64,000 nt of DNA, taken from positions 1 through 64,000 of the forward strand of contig CAZXTL010000003.1 of the NCBI GenBank assembly GCA_964643725.1, read 5' to 3'. Origin of the DNA: DYQY01 sp964643725 (GTDB lineage: Bacteria; Margulisbacteria; Riflemargulisbacteria; GWF2-35-9; DYQY01). Below, piece by piece: positions 8,416 through 17,791 of this stretch. Within the stretch, counting starts at the first letter, position 1; every line of letters starts with the position of its first letter. Below the pieces are notes generated by a model. It did no database searches. It saw only the letters and a program-made list of their open reading frames with translations, and was not told the DNA's origin. The translations under genes were made by a program, and so were the position numbers.

Positions 8416-10217
8416 TGCAAAGGAATAGAGTAGCAGATTATATAGCAAAATTCGTTTTTGAAAAATTAAATGTTAATACTGTTTTTATAGTTTCAGGTGG
8501 TGGCATGATGTTTTTAAGCGATGGATTAGCTTTAGAGAAAAGGATTAAAGTCGTTTGTTCTCATCATGAGCAAGCTGCAGCAATGGGTGCTGTTGCATTT
8601 TCAAAAACATCAGGAGGATATGGCGTTGTGTTTTTGACCACTGGATGTGGTGGGACAAATGGTATTACTGCTTTATTAAATGCATATCAGGATAATATTC
8701 CATGTGTGTTTATTTCAGGTCAGGTTAAAAGAAAAGAAACAGTTAGGAATTCTGGAGTTAAATTAAGACAATTTGGTGTGCAAGAAGCTGATATTGTTTC
8801 AGTAGTTGAGCCATTAACAAAATATTCTGTGATGGTTAATGATCCAAATGAGATTATGTACCATTTAGAAAAAGCAGCATATATTGCTAAAGAAGGAAGA
8901 CCTGGTCCAGTTTGGATTGATGTCCCTATGGATGTCCAGGGTGCAGTGTTAGATCCATCAACTATTAAACATTTTAATTTAAAGGAACAAACTCCTTCAT
9001 ATTTTTATCCTACAAAGTCTGAAATTGAATATGTTAAAGAAAAAATAAGATTGTCAAAGAGACCAATAATTATTGCTGGACAAGGGGTGAGGTTATCAGG
9101 TCAGATATATGCTTTTAAAAAATTTATTACAAAACACAATATCCCATATGTAGTATCTAGATTAGGAATTGATCTTTTACCTTATAATGAGCCATTATTT
9201 ATTGGTAGGTTAGGGAATAAAGGGGATAGATCAGGAAATTTTGCAGTACAGAATTCCGACTTAGTTTTAGTATTTGGTAGTCGATTAAGTGTAAGTACTA
9301 CAGGTCATCAATATGAGTCCTTTGCGCGAGAAGCAGATGTGATTGTGATAGATATTGATGCTTCAGAGCATAAAAAGAACACAGTCAAAATTGATAAGTA
9401 TATTAATTCAGATTTAAAAGATGTTTTGATTGAATTAAATGATTTTGATTTTGTATCTTCAAATGATTGGGCCAAGAGATGTTTAAATTGGAAGCAGAAG
9501 TGGCAAGTTTATCAAGAAGAGTATAAGGATGATAAAGATGGAATAAATCTTTATCAGTTTGTAGAAACTTTGTCTGAAAAAGCTTTAGAAAATTCAATTT
9601 TTGTTTCTGACGCTGGTTCATCTTTTTACGTAGTATCACAGGGCATTAAGTTGAAGGAAGGCCAGAGATATATTACATCAGGCGGACAAGCCGAAATGGG
9701 ATGGTCATTGCCAGCAGCAATAGGAGTGTCTTTTGCTAATAGAGATGCAAATATACTTGCTGTTACTGGTGATGGGTCACTCCAAATGAATATTCAAGAA
9801 TTACAAACATTAGTACACTACCAACCAAACTTAAAATTATTTGTATGGAATAATGATGGATATTTATCTATTAGGGCTTCGCAAAAGAAATTTTTTGATG
9901 AAAGATATATTGGGACCGATAGTTTGTCTGGAGTTTCTTTTCCTGATTTGGAGAAAATTGCTAATGCTTATGGTGTTAAGTATTTTAAAGTATCAACAGT
10001 TAAAGAAATGGAAACAGTGCTAAATGAGGTTATTAGAATAGTTGGTCCTGTTGTTTGTGAAATTATGTGTATTAGGGATCAGGAGATAATTCCTTCTGTT
10101 GCATCATATAGAAAAGATGATGGGACAATGATTTCTAAGCCAATTGAAGATATGTATCCATTTCTTTCTAGAGATGAGTTCAATAAGGAAATGATAATTA
10201 AGCCTTTAGATGAATAA
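8415..10217 (+). CDS. TPP-dependent acetolactate-synthase-like enzyme, possibly YerE-type sugar acetyltransferase
   Basis: A 600-residue three-domain TPP enzyme. The catalytic glutamate is in SHHEQAAAMGA (about residue 52), the FAD/central domain spans about 200-340, and the TPP motif runs from GDGS (about 452) to NN (about 479). It resembles acetohydroxyacid synthase large subunits. Its position directly after rfbF-rfbG-rfbH and before an SDR matches yersiniose A synthesis, where YerE adds a two-carbon unit from pyruvate to CDP-4-keto-3,6-dideoxyglucose and YerF reduces it. That role is inference from context. No small regulatory subunit (IlvN) is adjacent, which argues against branched-chain amino acid synthesis. 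Confidence 0.8.
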   Translation: MQRNRVADYIAKFVFEKLNVNTVFIVSGGGMMFLSDGLALEKRIKVVCSHHEQAAAMGAVAFSKTSGGYGVVFLTTGCGGTNGITALLNAYQDNIPCVFISGQVKRKETVRNSGVKLRQFGVQEADIVSVVEPLTKYSVMVNDPNEIMYHLEKAAYIAKEGRPGPVWIDVPMDVQGAVLDPSTIKHFNLKEQTPSYFYPTKSEIEYVKEKIRLSKRPIIIAGQGVRLSGQIYAFKKFITKHNIPYVVSRLGIDLLPYNEPLFIGRLGNKGDRSGNFAVQNSDLVLVFGSRLSVSTTGHQYESFAREADVIVIDIDASEHKKNTVKIDKYINSDLKDVLIELNDFDFVSSNDWAKRCLNWKQKWQVYQEEYKDDKDGINLYQFVETLSEKALENSIFVSDAGSSFYVVSQGIKLKEGQRYITSGGQAEMGWSLPAAIGVSFANRDANILAVTGDGSLQMNIQELQTLVHYQPNLKLFVWNNDGYLSIRASQKKFFDERYIGTDSLSGVSFPDLEKIANAYGVKYFKVSTVKEMETVLNEVIRIVGPVVCEIMCIRDQEIIPSVASYRKDDGTMISKPIEDMYPFLSRDEFNKEMIIKPLDE

Positions 10218-11082
10218 AGTTAAGAATATTCTTATTACTGGTGCTGGTGGATTTGTAGGCAAAACCCTTGCCGAGTATCTTAAGGATAAGGAGTATTCTG
10301 TTTTTGCAACCAGACATAGTGAACTAGACCTGTTAGATGTTGATAAAGTTTCCAAATATTTAAAAGATAATAATATTAAAATTATTATTCATTGCGCCAA
10401 CGTTGGTGGCAAAAGGAATTCGCAATATGCTGACATTTTAGATAAAAATATTCAAATGTTTATTAATTTGGAAAAGAATATGACAAAAGACATGAAGATG
10501 ATTTTTTTTGGTAGTGGAGCAGAGTATGACAAGACTAGAGACATAGTTAATGTTAAAGAGTCTGAGTTTGGTACATGTATTCCTAAGGATGAGTATGGAT
10601 TATCAAAATATAAGATATCAGAGCTAATAAACAAATCCATTAAAAATATAGTTAGTTTAAGGATTTTTGCGCTTTTTGGTAGGTATGAGGATAGCGATGT
10701 TAGATTTATATCTGGTGCCATTATGGCGAATTTGAAAAAGCAACCTATAAGTATTAATAAGAATGTTATTTTTAGTTATTTATATGAGGATGACTTTTGT
10801 GAAATTATAGAATGGTTTATTAATAATGATTGTAAAGAAAAGTTTATTAATATAGTTCCAGATGAGAAGATTGATCTTGTTTCTATAGCTAATATTATAA
10901 ATAGCGTAAGCGATTATAAGTCAGAGGTTATTGTATTAAATGAAGGTTTAAATAAAGAGTATTCTGGAGATAATGAGCGTTTGCTTAAATCAATTGGTGA
11001 CTTTGTTTTTATTAAGTATGAAGAAAGTATAAAATCCATGTATAATTATTTTAAGGATAAACTTGAGATAAAGTACGATTAA
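10210..11082 (+). CDS. NAD-dependent epimerase/dehydratase family protein (SDR)
   Basis: An extended SDR of 290 residues with LITGAGGFVG (residues 8-17), FGSGAEY (about 98-104) and an active-site YGLSKYK (about 133-139). It overlaps the TPP-enzyme stop by 8 bases, so translation is coupled. By place it is the candidate reductase for the branched 4-keto sugar (YerF-like role, inferred). The sequence alone fits any nucleotide-sugar epimerase or reductase. Confidence 0.8.
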   Translation: MNKVKNILITGAGGFVGKTLAEYLKDKEYSVFATRHSELDLLDVDKVSKYLKDNNIKIIIHCANVGGKRNSQYADILDKNIQMFINLEKNMTKDMKMIFFGSGAEYDKTRDIVNVKESEFGTCIPKDEYGLSKYKISELINKSIKNIVSLRIFALFGRYEDSDVRFISGAIMANLKKQPISINKNVIFSYLYEDDFCEIIEWFINNDCKEKFINIVPDEKIDLVSIANIINSVSDYKSEVIVLNEGLNKEYSGDNERLLKSIGDFVFIKYEESIKSMYNYFKDKLEIKYD

Positions 11083-11101
11083 AAGGAAAGGTGAAAATAT
11101 A

Positions 11102-12250
11102 ATGACTAAAAAGAAAGCTATAATTACAGGAATAACAGGACAGGATGGAGCCTATCTAACAGAGCTTCTTTTAGATAAAGGCTATGAGGTACATGGATTA
11201 AAAAGAAGATCATCTATGTTTAATACAGGAAGAATTGATCATCTTTATCAAGACCCACATGATAGGGGAGTTCATTTAAAGTTGCATTATTCAGATCTTA
11301 CCGATAGCACCAATATGATTAGAATAATTCAACAAGTCCAACCAGATGAGATTTATAATTTAGCAGCCATGAGCCATGTACATGTCAGCTTTGATACGCC
11401 TGAATATACAGGTAATGCTGATGGGTTAGGGACATTAAGAATACTTGAAGCAGTAAGGCTTCTTGGTCTTGAGAAAAAAACCAAAATATACCAAGCTTCA
11501 ACTTCTGAGCTTTATGGTAAAGTCCAAGAAATACCTCAGAAAGAAACAACACCATTTTATCCGCGTTCACCGTACGGGGTAGCAAAGCTTTATGCGTATT
11601 GGATAACAGTTAATTATAGAGAAGCATACAATATGTTTGCTTGTAATGGTATTTTATTTAATCATGAGAGTCCGCTTAGAGGTGAGACATTTGTGACAAG
11701 GAAAATAACAAGAGCTGTAGCTCAAATTGCTATTGGTACACAAGATTGCGTATATATGGGTAATCTCAATGCAAAACGCGACTGGGGGCATGCCAAGGAC
11801 TATGTTAGAGCAATGTATTTGATGCTTCAACAACCGACTCCAGATGATTTTGTAATTGCTACAGGTAAAACAACAGAGATACGTGAGTTTATTCGTATGG
11901 CATTCGCTGAAATTGGTATCAGTATTGTTTTTAAGGGTAAAGGATTAAATGAAGAAGGCGTTATTGATAGCCTTAATGAAGCTTTATTTTTAGAAAAATT
12001 ATGTCAGAAGCCTAATCATCTTAAAAAAGGACAAGTTTTAGTGAAGGTAGACCCAAGGTATTTTAGACCAACAGAGGTTGAGTTACTTATTGGAGATCCT
12101 ACTAAGGCAAATACTGTACTGGGATGGAAACCAGAATATGATTTAGATATGCTTGTAAAAGAGATGGTGGCTAAAGATGTTGATTTGTTTAGACAAGATA
12201 AAGCTTTAAGAGATAGTGGATTTAATGTTATTCAGAGTTGTGGAGTGTAA
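11102..12250 (+). CDS. gmd: GDP-mannose 4,6-dehydratase
   Basis: At 382 residues it matches Gmd closely: ITGITGQDGAYL (residues 8-19), LKRRSSMFNTGRIDHLY (about 34-50), LHYSDLTDS, the catalytic SELYGKVQEIPQ and SPYGVAKLYAYW (YxxxK), NHESPLRGETFVTRKITRA and KRDWGHAKDYV. It makes GDP-4-keto-6-deoxymannose, used by the next gene. Shine-Dalgarno AAAGG is about 11 nt upstream. The stop codon overlaps the start of a dispersed C-rich repeat. Confidence 0.96.
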   Translation: MTKKKAIITGITGQDGAYLTELLLDKGYEVHGLKRRSSMFNTGRIDHLYQDPHDRGVHLKLHYSDLTDSTNMIRIIQQVQPDEIYNLAAMSHVHVSFDTPEYTGNADGLGTLRILEAVRLLGLEKKTKIYQASTSELYGKVQEIPQKETTPFYPRSPYGVAKLYAYWITVNYREAYNMFACNGILFNHESPLRGETFVTRKITRAVAQIAIGTQDCVYMGNLNAKRDWGHAKDYVRAMYLMLQQPTPDDFVIATGKTTEIREFIRMAFAEIGISIVFKGKGLNEEGVIDSLNEALFLEKLCQKPNHLKKGQVLVKVDPRYFRPTEVELLIGDPTKANTVLGWKPEYDLDMLVKEMVAKDVDLFRQDKALRDSGFNVIQSCGV

Positions 12251-12286
12251 ACACACCCCCTAACCCCCTCTCAAGAGGGGGAATAA
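12248..12286. repeat. C-rich palindromic repeat between gmd and fcl
   Basis: TAAACACACCCCCTAACC leads into an 8-bp perfect stem CCCCCTCT (12264-12271) and AGAGGGGG (12274-12281). The first TAA is the gmd stop codon. The first 25 bases recur at 41030-41053, where the same palindrome is split by about 53 extra bases. Confidence 0.75.
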
Positions 12287-12306
12287 GAAATATTGAAAGG
12301 TGAAAA

Positions 12307-13245
12307 GTGAATAAAACTTCCAAAATCTACGTAGCAGGCCATAATGGGTTAGTAGGCTCAGCAATAGTAAGAAAGTTGCAAGAAATAGGTTTCAATAATC
12401 TGTTATTTAAAACATCCAAAGAATTGGACTTACGAGATAGCTTAGCTGTAAAAGATTTTTTTGAAACAGAGAAGCCAGAGTATGTTTTCCTAGCGGCAGC
12501 AAAGGTTGGTGGTATACATGCTAATGATACGTACCCAGCAGAGTTTTTATATGATAATTTAATGATAGAAGCAAATATCATCCACAATAGTTATTTGTCA
12601 GGAGTAATAAAGCTTCTTTTCTTAGGAAGTTCTTGTATTTATCCTAAGTTAGCAGACCAACCAATTAAAGAATCTTCTTTGTTAACAGGTCCATTAGAGC
12701 CTACAAACGAGTGGTATGCTATTGCAAAGATTGCTGGAATAAAAATGTGTAAGGCATATAATAAACAATATGGCACAAATTTTATTTCTGTTATGCCCAC
12801 AAATCTATATGGTATAAATGATAATTACCATCCTGAGAATTCACATGTTCTTCCTGCACTAATTAGAAGATTTCATGAAGCAAAGATTAATAATTTACCA
12901 GAAGTAGTTATGTGGGGAACAGGTAAGCCTCTTAGAGAGTTTTTGTTTGCAGATGATCTTGCCGATGCCTGCGTTTTTTTGATGGATGATTATAGTGACA
13001 ATGAACATATTAATATTGGTTCTGGTAAAGAGATTTCTATTCAAAGATTAGCAGAGACAGTTGCCGAAGTAGTAGGGTATAAAGGTAAGTTGGTTAATGA
13101 TATTTCTAAGCCAGATGGTACGCCTAGAAAGCTTATGGATAGTAGCAGATTGTTTGCTTTAGGCTGGAAGCCAAAAACTGAATTTGTTGATGGAATAAGA
13201 ATTGCATATGAGGATTTTTTAAAGGGGAGTATGGATATTTGTTAG
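12307..13245 (+). CDS. fcl: GDP-L-fucose synthase
   Basis: A 312-residue SDR with AGHNGLVGSAIVRKL (residues 9-23), AAAKVGGIHANDTYPAEFLYDNL (a stretch of it is diagnostic of Fcl/WcaG), LGSSCIYPK, the active site EWYAIAKIAGIKMC and MPTNLYG. It epimerises and reduces GDP-4-keto-6-deoxymannose to GDP-L-fucose. The start is GTG 12307, with AAAGG 7-11 nt upstream. The GT10 fucosyltransferase at 17792 is the likely user of its product. Confidence 0.95.
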   Translation: MNKTSKIYVAGHNGLVGSAIVRKLQEIGFNNLLFKTSKELDLRDSLAVKDFFETEKPEYVFLAAAKVGGIHANDTYPAEFLYDNLMIEANIIHNSYLSGVIKLLFLGSSCIYPKLADQPIKESSLLTGPLEPTNEWYAIAKIAGIKMCKAYNKQYGTNFISVMPTNLYGINDNYHPENSHVLPALIRRFHEAKINNLPEVVMWGTGKPLREFLFADDLADACVFLMDDYSDNEHINIGSGKEISIQRLAETVAEVVGYKGKLVNDISKPDGTPRKLMDSSRLFALGWKPKTEFVDGIRIAYEDFLKGSMDIC

Positions 13246-13319
13246 GCCTGATCATTAAGATAAATGTTTAATTAGTTATATACAAATTAATAGTATCAAA
13301 TAAAAGGAAGAATTTAAGT

Positions 13320-14189
13320 ATGTTATTAGAAAATAAATTCGAAATACTCAATGGGATTAACTTTATTGAAAAAAATAATTGTCCAATATGTGAAAATAAT
13401 TCAAGAAATATAGATACGGTTTATACTATCAATCCAGAATCAGAATTAAAAGTAACATTGAAAGAGTGTCTTTATTGTAAACACTGGTGGGTGTCACCTA
13501 TGCCTAGGCAAGAATTATTAAATAAATTATATTCTGTTGGTTCGCTTTATGTAGTTAATAAGGGTTATTCTGGTACAGTAGTTGAAAATTCAAAAGAATT
13601 ATTTCACCAAATAAGTAAAGAAGTTTCTTTTTTAGGTGTTAATAGTCAAACAAAATATCTTGAAGTTGGGATTGGAAACGGAATCCTTTTTAATGCTATT
13701 GAAAAGATTGCAGATGTTGCAGTTGGGATTGAACCAGGACAATGGTCATATAAATCAAAAAATGTTTTTTCTGATATTTGTGAAGTATCAAATAAAAACA
13801 AATTTAATTTAATTAATATTCAAGATGTCCTTGAACATTTAGAAGATCCTATAAGTATGATGAAGATAGTGTTTGGGTTGTCGGAAGAAAAGGCAATTAT
13901 TAGTTGTGGTTTTCCAAGAAGTGATTCATTAGAAGCAAGAGTAAGGAAAGGAAAATGGAGAATGTTAAGACCTTTAGGTCATTTGCATTTTTTTTCTTAT
14001 AAATCATTGAGTATTATGTTGGAAGAATCTCAATGGAGTTTAATTAAAGCGATTAAGTGTAGGCCAGGAAATAGATCACTAAAAGATGTGCTATTTAATA
14101 ATAATCGTATTTATAATCCATTTTTTGAAATAAATAATGTTCTTTCTGAACCAAAAGATCAATGGAGGATTGTTGCAAAAAAAATATAA
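13320..14189 (+). CDS. Class I SAM-dependent methyltransferase with N-terminal zinc ribbon
   Basis: A 289-residue protein. Two CxxC pairs (CPIC about residue 21, CLYC about 50) suggest a small zinc-binding module. A Rossmann SAM site YLEVGIGNG lies near 117, with an acidic loop VGIEPG (about 138) and DVLEHLEDP (about 170), as in Methyltransf_23/C-methyltransferase-type enzymes of sugar clusters. The target is probably a sugar or glycan. AAGGAAG precedes the ATG. Confidence 0.75.
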   Translation: MLLENKFEILNGINFIEKNNCPICENNSRNIDTVYTINPESELKVTLKECLYCKHWWVSPMPRQELLNKLYSVGSLYVVNKGYSGTVVENSKELFHQISKEVSFLGVNSQTKYLEVGIGNGILFNAIEKIADVAVGIEPGQWSYKSKNVFSDICEVSNKNKFNLINIQDVLEHLEDPISMMKIVFGLSEEKAIISCGFPRSDSLEARVRKGKWRMLRPLGHLHFFSYKSLSIMLEESQWSLIKAIKCRPGNRSLKDVLFNNNRIYNPFFEINNVLSEPKDQWRIVAKKI

Positions 14190-14276
14190 AATTTATTTAG
14201 TTGAGTTATTATTATTATTAATTAGATTATTTGTTCAGTTATGAAGTACTTTAATTAAAGGAAGGGAATATTTAAA

Positions 14277-15179
14277 TTGTTTAAACAACCTCTACTATCA
14301 ATAGTCGTTCCTAGCTATGAGCAGGATAAATTATTAATTAAATTAATTGATAGTGTTTTTTATGATAATCCAAAAGATGTTGAACTTGTTATCGTTGATG
14401 ATTGTTCAAGTATTGAGAAGTACAAGAAAGTAAGTGCTTACGTAGAAAAATCAGGTTTTAATATAAGACTATTAAGAAATGATAAGAATTTAGGACTTAC
14501 AAAGAATTGGAATAATAGTATTACTGAAGCTAAAGGAGAGTGGATATCTTTTATCTGTTCTGATGATTATTATTTGCCAGGATCTATAAGTTATATTAAA
14601 GAACTAATAAATAGATTTTCAGCTCCTTGCCTATTTATTCAAGATTCTTCTATCAAAGAAGAGATAGAATATATACAAAATGGTGTTGAAGGTGTTAATT
14701 CTATGAGATTTCCTATTGTTTCAGGTAATTTTTGGCATAGGTCAATTACTGATAAATTAGGTTCATTTGATGAACGGCTTAAATATAGTCCTGATGGGGA
14801 GTTTTGGTTTAGAATAGCTTTTTATTTTCCATATATTAAAGTCAGACGAACACTTGCTTTTTATTATCATTATGAAAATAATTATATGTGGAAAACTTGG
14901 GAAAAGGATGATTTTATAGATCAGATAGAACTTTTGAGTGATATTAATAAAAAATATTTTTTTACAGATGTTATCGATAAACAGGAAATAGCAGAATTTG
15001 AAGATGAAGGGATTTGGCAAACTATTATTACAATAATTGGTAGTACTTATAGAAATCCAAAAAGAAAACACATATATCTAAGATATTTGGAAAAAGCACA
15101 AGTATTATCAAATAATGATTGTAAAAAAAGAGAAGAACTTAATAAGTACATTCGTAAAAGGTTTTTAGGGTTATTCTAA
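14277..15179 (+). CDS. Glycosyltransferase family 2
   Basis: The 300-residue protein opens with LSIVVPSYEQDKLL and has VIVDDCSS (about residues 38-45), NLGLTKNWN, a FICSDDYY metal site (DD, about 88) and a later DGEFWFR acceptor motif. This is a GT-A inverting fold. The start is TTG 14277, since no ATG or GTG is in place and AAGGAAGGG lies 10 nt upstream. It converges with and overlaps the next, oppositely transcribed gene by 9 bases. Confidence 0.82.
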   Translation: MFKQPLLSIVVPSYEQDKLLIKLIDSVFYDNPKDVELVIVDDCSSIEKYKKVSAYVEKSGFNIRLLRNDKNLGLTKNWNNSITEAKGEWISFICSDDYYLPGSISYIKELINRFSAPCLFIQDSSIKEEIEYIQNGVEGVNSMRFPIVSGNFWHRSITDKLGSFDERLKYSPDGEFWFRIAFYFPYIKVRRTLAFYYHYENNYMWKTWEKDDFIDQIELLSDINKKYFFTDVIDKQEIAEFEDEGIWQTIITIIGSTYRNPKRKHIYLRYLEKAQVLSNNDCKKREELNKYIRKRFLGLF

Positions 15180-16115
15180 TTTATTATTAAGTTTTGCTAT
15201 TAATTTAAGTATTGGGTTTTTAAAAGGGTTAATAATTTTTTTATACTTTTTATCATGTTGTTGGTTTTGAATGTTTGGGTTAACAGAAGTTTGCCATTCA
15301 TTCTTAAGTAAATTTTCCTTAATTTGATTATAGTACTCAGGGACATTTAATTCTCTTTGTTTTTCCCATATATGTAAAGCTGTTCCAAGCCAATAAATGT
15401 TCCAAGCACAGTAATGTCCAAATAGTTCGTCATTACCGTTTACTAATTTTTTTTCATAACTTTTTATGGCACTAAAACATTCATTAATTTTTTCTTGATA
15501 ATTATTAGTGTTGTTTGTTTCTGCAATAAAATATTGGTTCATAGTGTTGATATAGTTAAATGCAGAGGTATGCGTGAAGTGGTGGACACAACAATCATTT
15601 GAGTATTTAATGCGATAAGTTTCTTTTTTATTATTTGTAGAGAAATTTTCGTGAATAGTATTTTTTATATTTGCTTTGCTTTTATTAATTAGAAAAGGAT
15701 AATAAAGAATGTTCCATGGTGATTTGCGTGAATGTATGCCGAAAGAATACATTTTCCTTGGAACATATATAAGAGATAATTGTTCAGCTTTGATTTTTAA
15801 AATGTCATTAATTTTGCTTATAAGTTTTTTAGTAGGTATTTCAGAGGCAGTACTTAAAAATACCCATTCATTTTTTGGTAACTTCATAATAGATACGGTG
15901 TCTTCACTTCCAGCAAGAGAAAATGGAATATCAATTACTTTAACTTTATTCTTGTATTTTTCTTCTTCGCAAATCTCTTTTGTTTTGTCGGTAGAACTTT
16001 TATTTATAACAATTATTTCGTCAGCCCATTTTAGCGCTTGCTCTAGAGGGTATCGGATACGAGATTCTTCATTATAAACGATAATCATGAATGATATAGG
16101 AATAATGTTATTCAT
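15171..16115 (-). CDS. Glycosyltransferase family 2 (WaaE/KdtX-like layout)
   Basis: A 314-residue GT2. It has SFMIIVYNEESRI at residues 7-19, ALKWADEIIVINKSSTDKT (about 27-45) and LSTASEIP at the usual DxD position, where the metal aspartates are replaced by TASE. This resembles WaaE-type enzymes, with a C-terminal helical part rich in histidine and lysine. It is the only gene on the minus strand in this part of the cluster apart from 18755. An extended -10 lies 6 nt before its ATG. Confidence 0.75.
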   Translation of the reverse strand: MNNIIPISFMIIVYNEESRIRYPLEQALKWADEIIVINKSSTDKTKEICEEEKYKNKVKVIDIPFSLAGSEDTVSIMKLPKNEWVFLSTASEIPTKKLISKINDILKIKAEQLSLIYVPRKMYSFGIHSRKSPWNILYYPFLINKSKANIKNTIHENFSTNNKKETYRIKYSNDCCVHHFTHTSAFNYINTMNQYFIAETNNTNNYQEKINECFSAIKSYEKKLVNGNDELFGHYCAWNIYWLGTALHIWEKQRELNVPEYYNQIKENLLKNEWQTSVNPNIQNQQHDKKYKKIINPFKNPILKLIAKLNNKLE

Positions 16116-16121
16116 GTATAA

Positions 16122-16130
16122 ATAATAGCA
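16122..16130 (-). promoter_or_regulatory. Extended -10 promoter, leaderless start of minus-strand glycosyltransferase
   Basis: On the minus strand TGC is followed by TATTAT (16127-16122), then 6 nt, then ATG at 16115. There is no Shine-Dalgarno sequence between. Confidence 0.6.
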
Positions 16131-16195
16131 TATTTAAATAAATGATGTGATAATTGTTACATTCAAACAGAAGAGGAAATTAATTTTAAGTTATC

Positions 16196-16975
16196 ATGAG
16201 ATTATCGATAATTACAGTTTCTTATAATGAAGAGAAAAATATTGAAAGAACATTAAAGAGTATATATTCACAGACATATTCTGACTATGAGCACATTATT
16301 ATAGATGGCGCTTCAATAGATAATACCACGGCTATTATTAAAAGTTTTATTCATGATAATACAACTTTTATATCAGAAAAGGATAAGGGAATTTATAATG
16401 CAATGAACAAAGGGATAGCTTTTGCTAAAGGAGATTATGTTTTTTTTCTAAACGCAGGAGACGTCTTGTGCTCAATAGACTCTCTTGAAAAAGCTTTTTG
16501 TAATATTATTGATGAGGATATGGTTGTATTTAGTCATTTTTACGTTAGAAATAACGGTAAAAAGATACTTGTGGACTGTAGAAGAGTAGATCTTCCATAT
16601 CAGGTTGAGGAATGTACAGTGGCTCATCATCAGTCTACTATTTTTAAGAGGAGTTTGTTCGATAGGTTTGGCTATTACGATGAGTCATATAAGATATCTG
16701 GTGATTATGATCTTTATGCTAGATTTTTATATGGGACAGGAATAACCTTTAAGAAAGTTCCATTTATTATCTCAGAATTTTATGAGGGTGGGGTTTCAAC
16801 GAATAGATTATTAGATGGATTAAATGTACTTGAAGATGATATGGTAAGAAAAATTAATATTTATAATACGGATTTGTTTAAGAAAAGATTCTTTTTGCGT
16901 AAGATTAGATTAATAAAAAAATATCCATTATTTTTTATTAATATTGAACAGTTAATAAAAATCATAAAGGCTTAA
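16196..16975 (+). CDS. Glycosyltransferase family 2 (WcaA-like)
   Basis: The 259-residue protein has LSIITVSYNEEKNIERTLKS at the N-terminus (start of a GT-A fold), IIIDGASIDNT (about 34-44), NKGIAFAKGDYVFFLNAGD (metal site NAGD, about 80-98) and SGDYDLYARF (about 163). It resembles colanic-acid-type glycosyltransferases. A GAGGAA element is 17 nt from the ATG, too far for a standard Shine-Dalgarno, so translation initiation is unclear. Confidence 0.82.
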   Translation: MRLSIITVSYNEEKNIERTLKSIYSQTYSDYEHIIIDGASIDNTTAIIKSFIHDNTTFISEKDKGIYNAMNKGIAFAKGDYVFFLNAGDVLCSIDSLEKAFCNIIDEDMVVFSHFYVRNNGKKILVDCRRVDLPYQVEECTVAHHQSTIFKRSLFDRFGYYDESYKISGDYDLYARFLYGTGITFKKVPFIISEFYEGGVSTNRLLDGLNVLEDDMVRKINIYNTDLFKKRFFLRKIRLIKKYPLFFINIEQLIKIIKA

Positions 16976-16977
16976 GC

Positions 16978-17787
16978 ATGATTAATAAACAACCTAAGAT
17001 ATCTGTCCTTATGCCTGTTTATAATACAAAGGAAGAATATTTACGTGAGGCTATTGAGAGTATTCTAAATCAAACATATATGGATTTTGAATTTATCATT
17101 GTTAATGATGGTTCGATTAATAATGCTGAGAATGTGATTTTATCTTATAAAGATAAAAGAGTAAGATATTATAAAAATGATACAAATTTGGGACTTCCAG
17201 AAACAAGAAATATATTAATAAGTTTGGCAAAGGGAGAATACGTAGCTATTATGGACTCCGACGATATATCTTTTCCTGAAAGATTTGCTAAACAAGTTGA
17301 CTATTTAGATGCTCATCAAGATGTTTCTCTTGTGTCAGCAAATACTGAAAATTTTCCGATTAATAATGCAGTAAAATATCCTGAGAATGTTGATTATTTT
17401 ACTATTCTGAAGGGGTGTTGGATTAATAATCCTGTAGTTATGTATCGTAAAGCTGATTTTGAAAAATATAATTTAAAATATGATATGAAGTATAGATATG
17501 CTGAGGATTATGAATTATGGTCAAGAGCAATAAGGCATCTTAAATTTGTAAATTTACCAGATATTTTATTGAAATACAGATGTCATAAAGATTCCTTTTG
17601 TAATAATAATAAGGCAAATCAAACAAAATATGCTAAAAAAATTAGACAAAATATGATAGATTATTTGGTAAGCGATAAAGAATTGAAAAAGAAGTTATTA
17701 TTTAAGATTTCAAATATTGAACTTATATTTTTATTAAAGATAACCTTAATCAGTAAATGGTTAAATAAAATAAGTATCTGGAGATAA
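16978..17787 (+). CDS. Glycosyltransferase family 2
   Basis: A 269-residue GT2 with KISVLMPVYNT (residues 6-16), EFIIVNDGSI (about 38-47), NLGLPETRN, IMDSDDIS (metal DSDD, about 92) and a C-terminal AEDYELWSRA (about 175-184), the ED.(D/E)LW signature. It begins 3 nt after the previous stop, so the two are translated together. Donor and acceptor are unknown. Confidence 0.85.
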   Translation: MINKQPKISVLMPVYNTKEEYLREAIESILNQTYMDFEFIIVNDGSINNAENVILSYKDKRVRYYKNDTNLGLPETRNILISLAKGEYVAIMDSDDISFPERFAKQVDYLDAHQDVSLVSANTENFPINNAVKYPENVDYFTILKGCWINNPVVMYRKADFEKYNLKYDMKYRYAEDYELWSRAIRHLKFVNLPDILLKYRCHKDSFCNNNKANQTKYAKKIRQNMIDYLVSDKELKKKLLFKISNIELIFLLKITLISKWLNKISIWR

Positions 17788-17791
17788 ATAG

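Noticed and set aside
8415..10217. Acetolactate synthase for branched-chain amino acids (ilvB)
   Set aside because: No ilvN or other ilv genes are near, and the gene lies inside a dideoxysugar operon with overlapping ends. A sugar role is more likely, though not proven.
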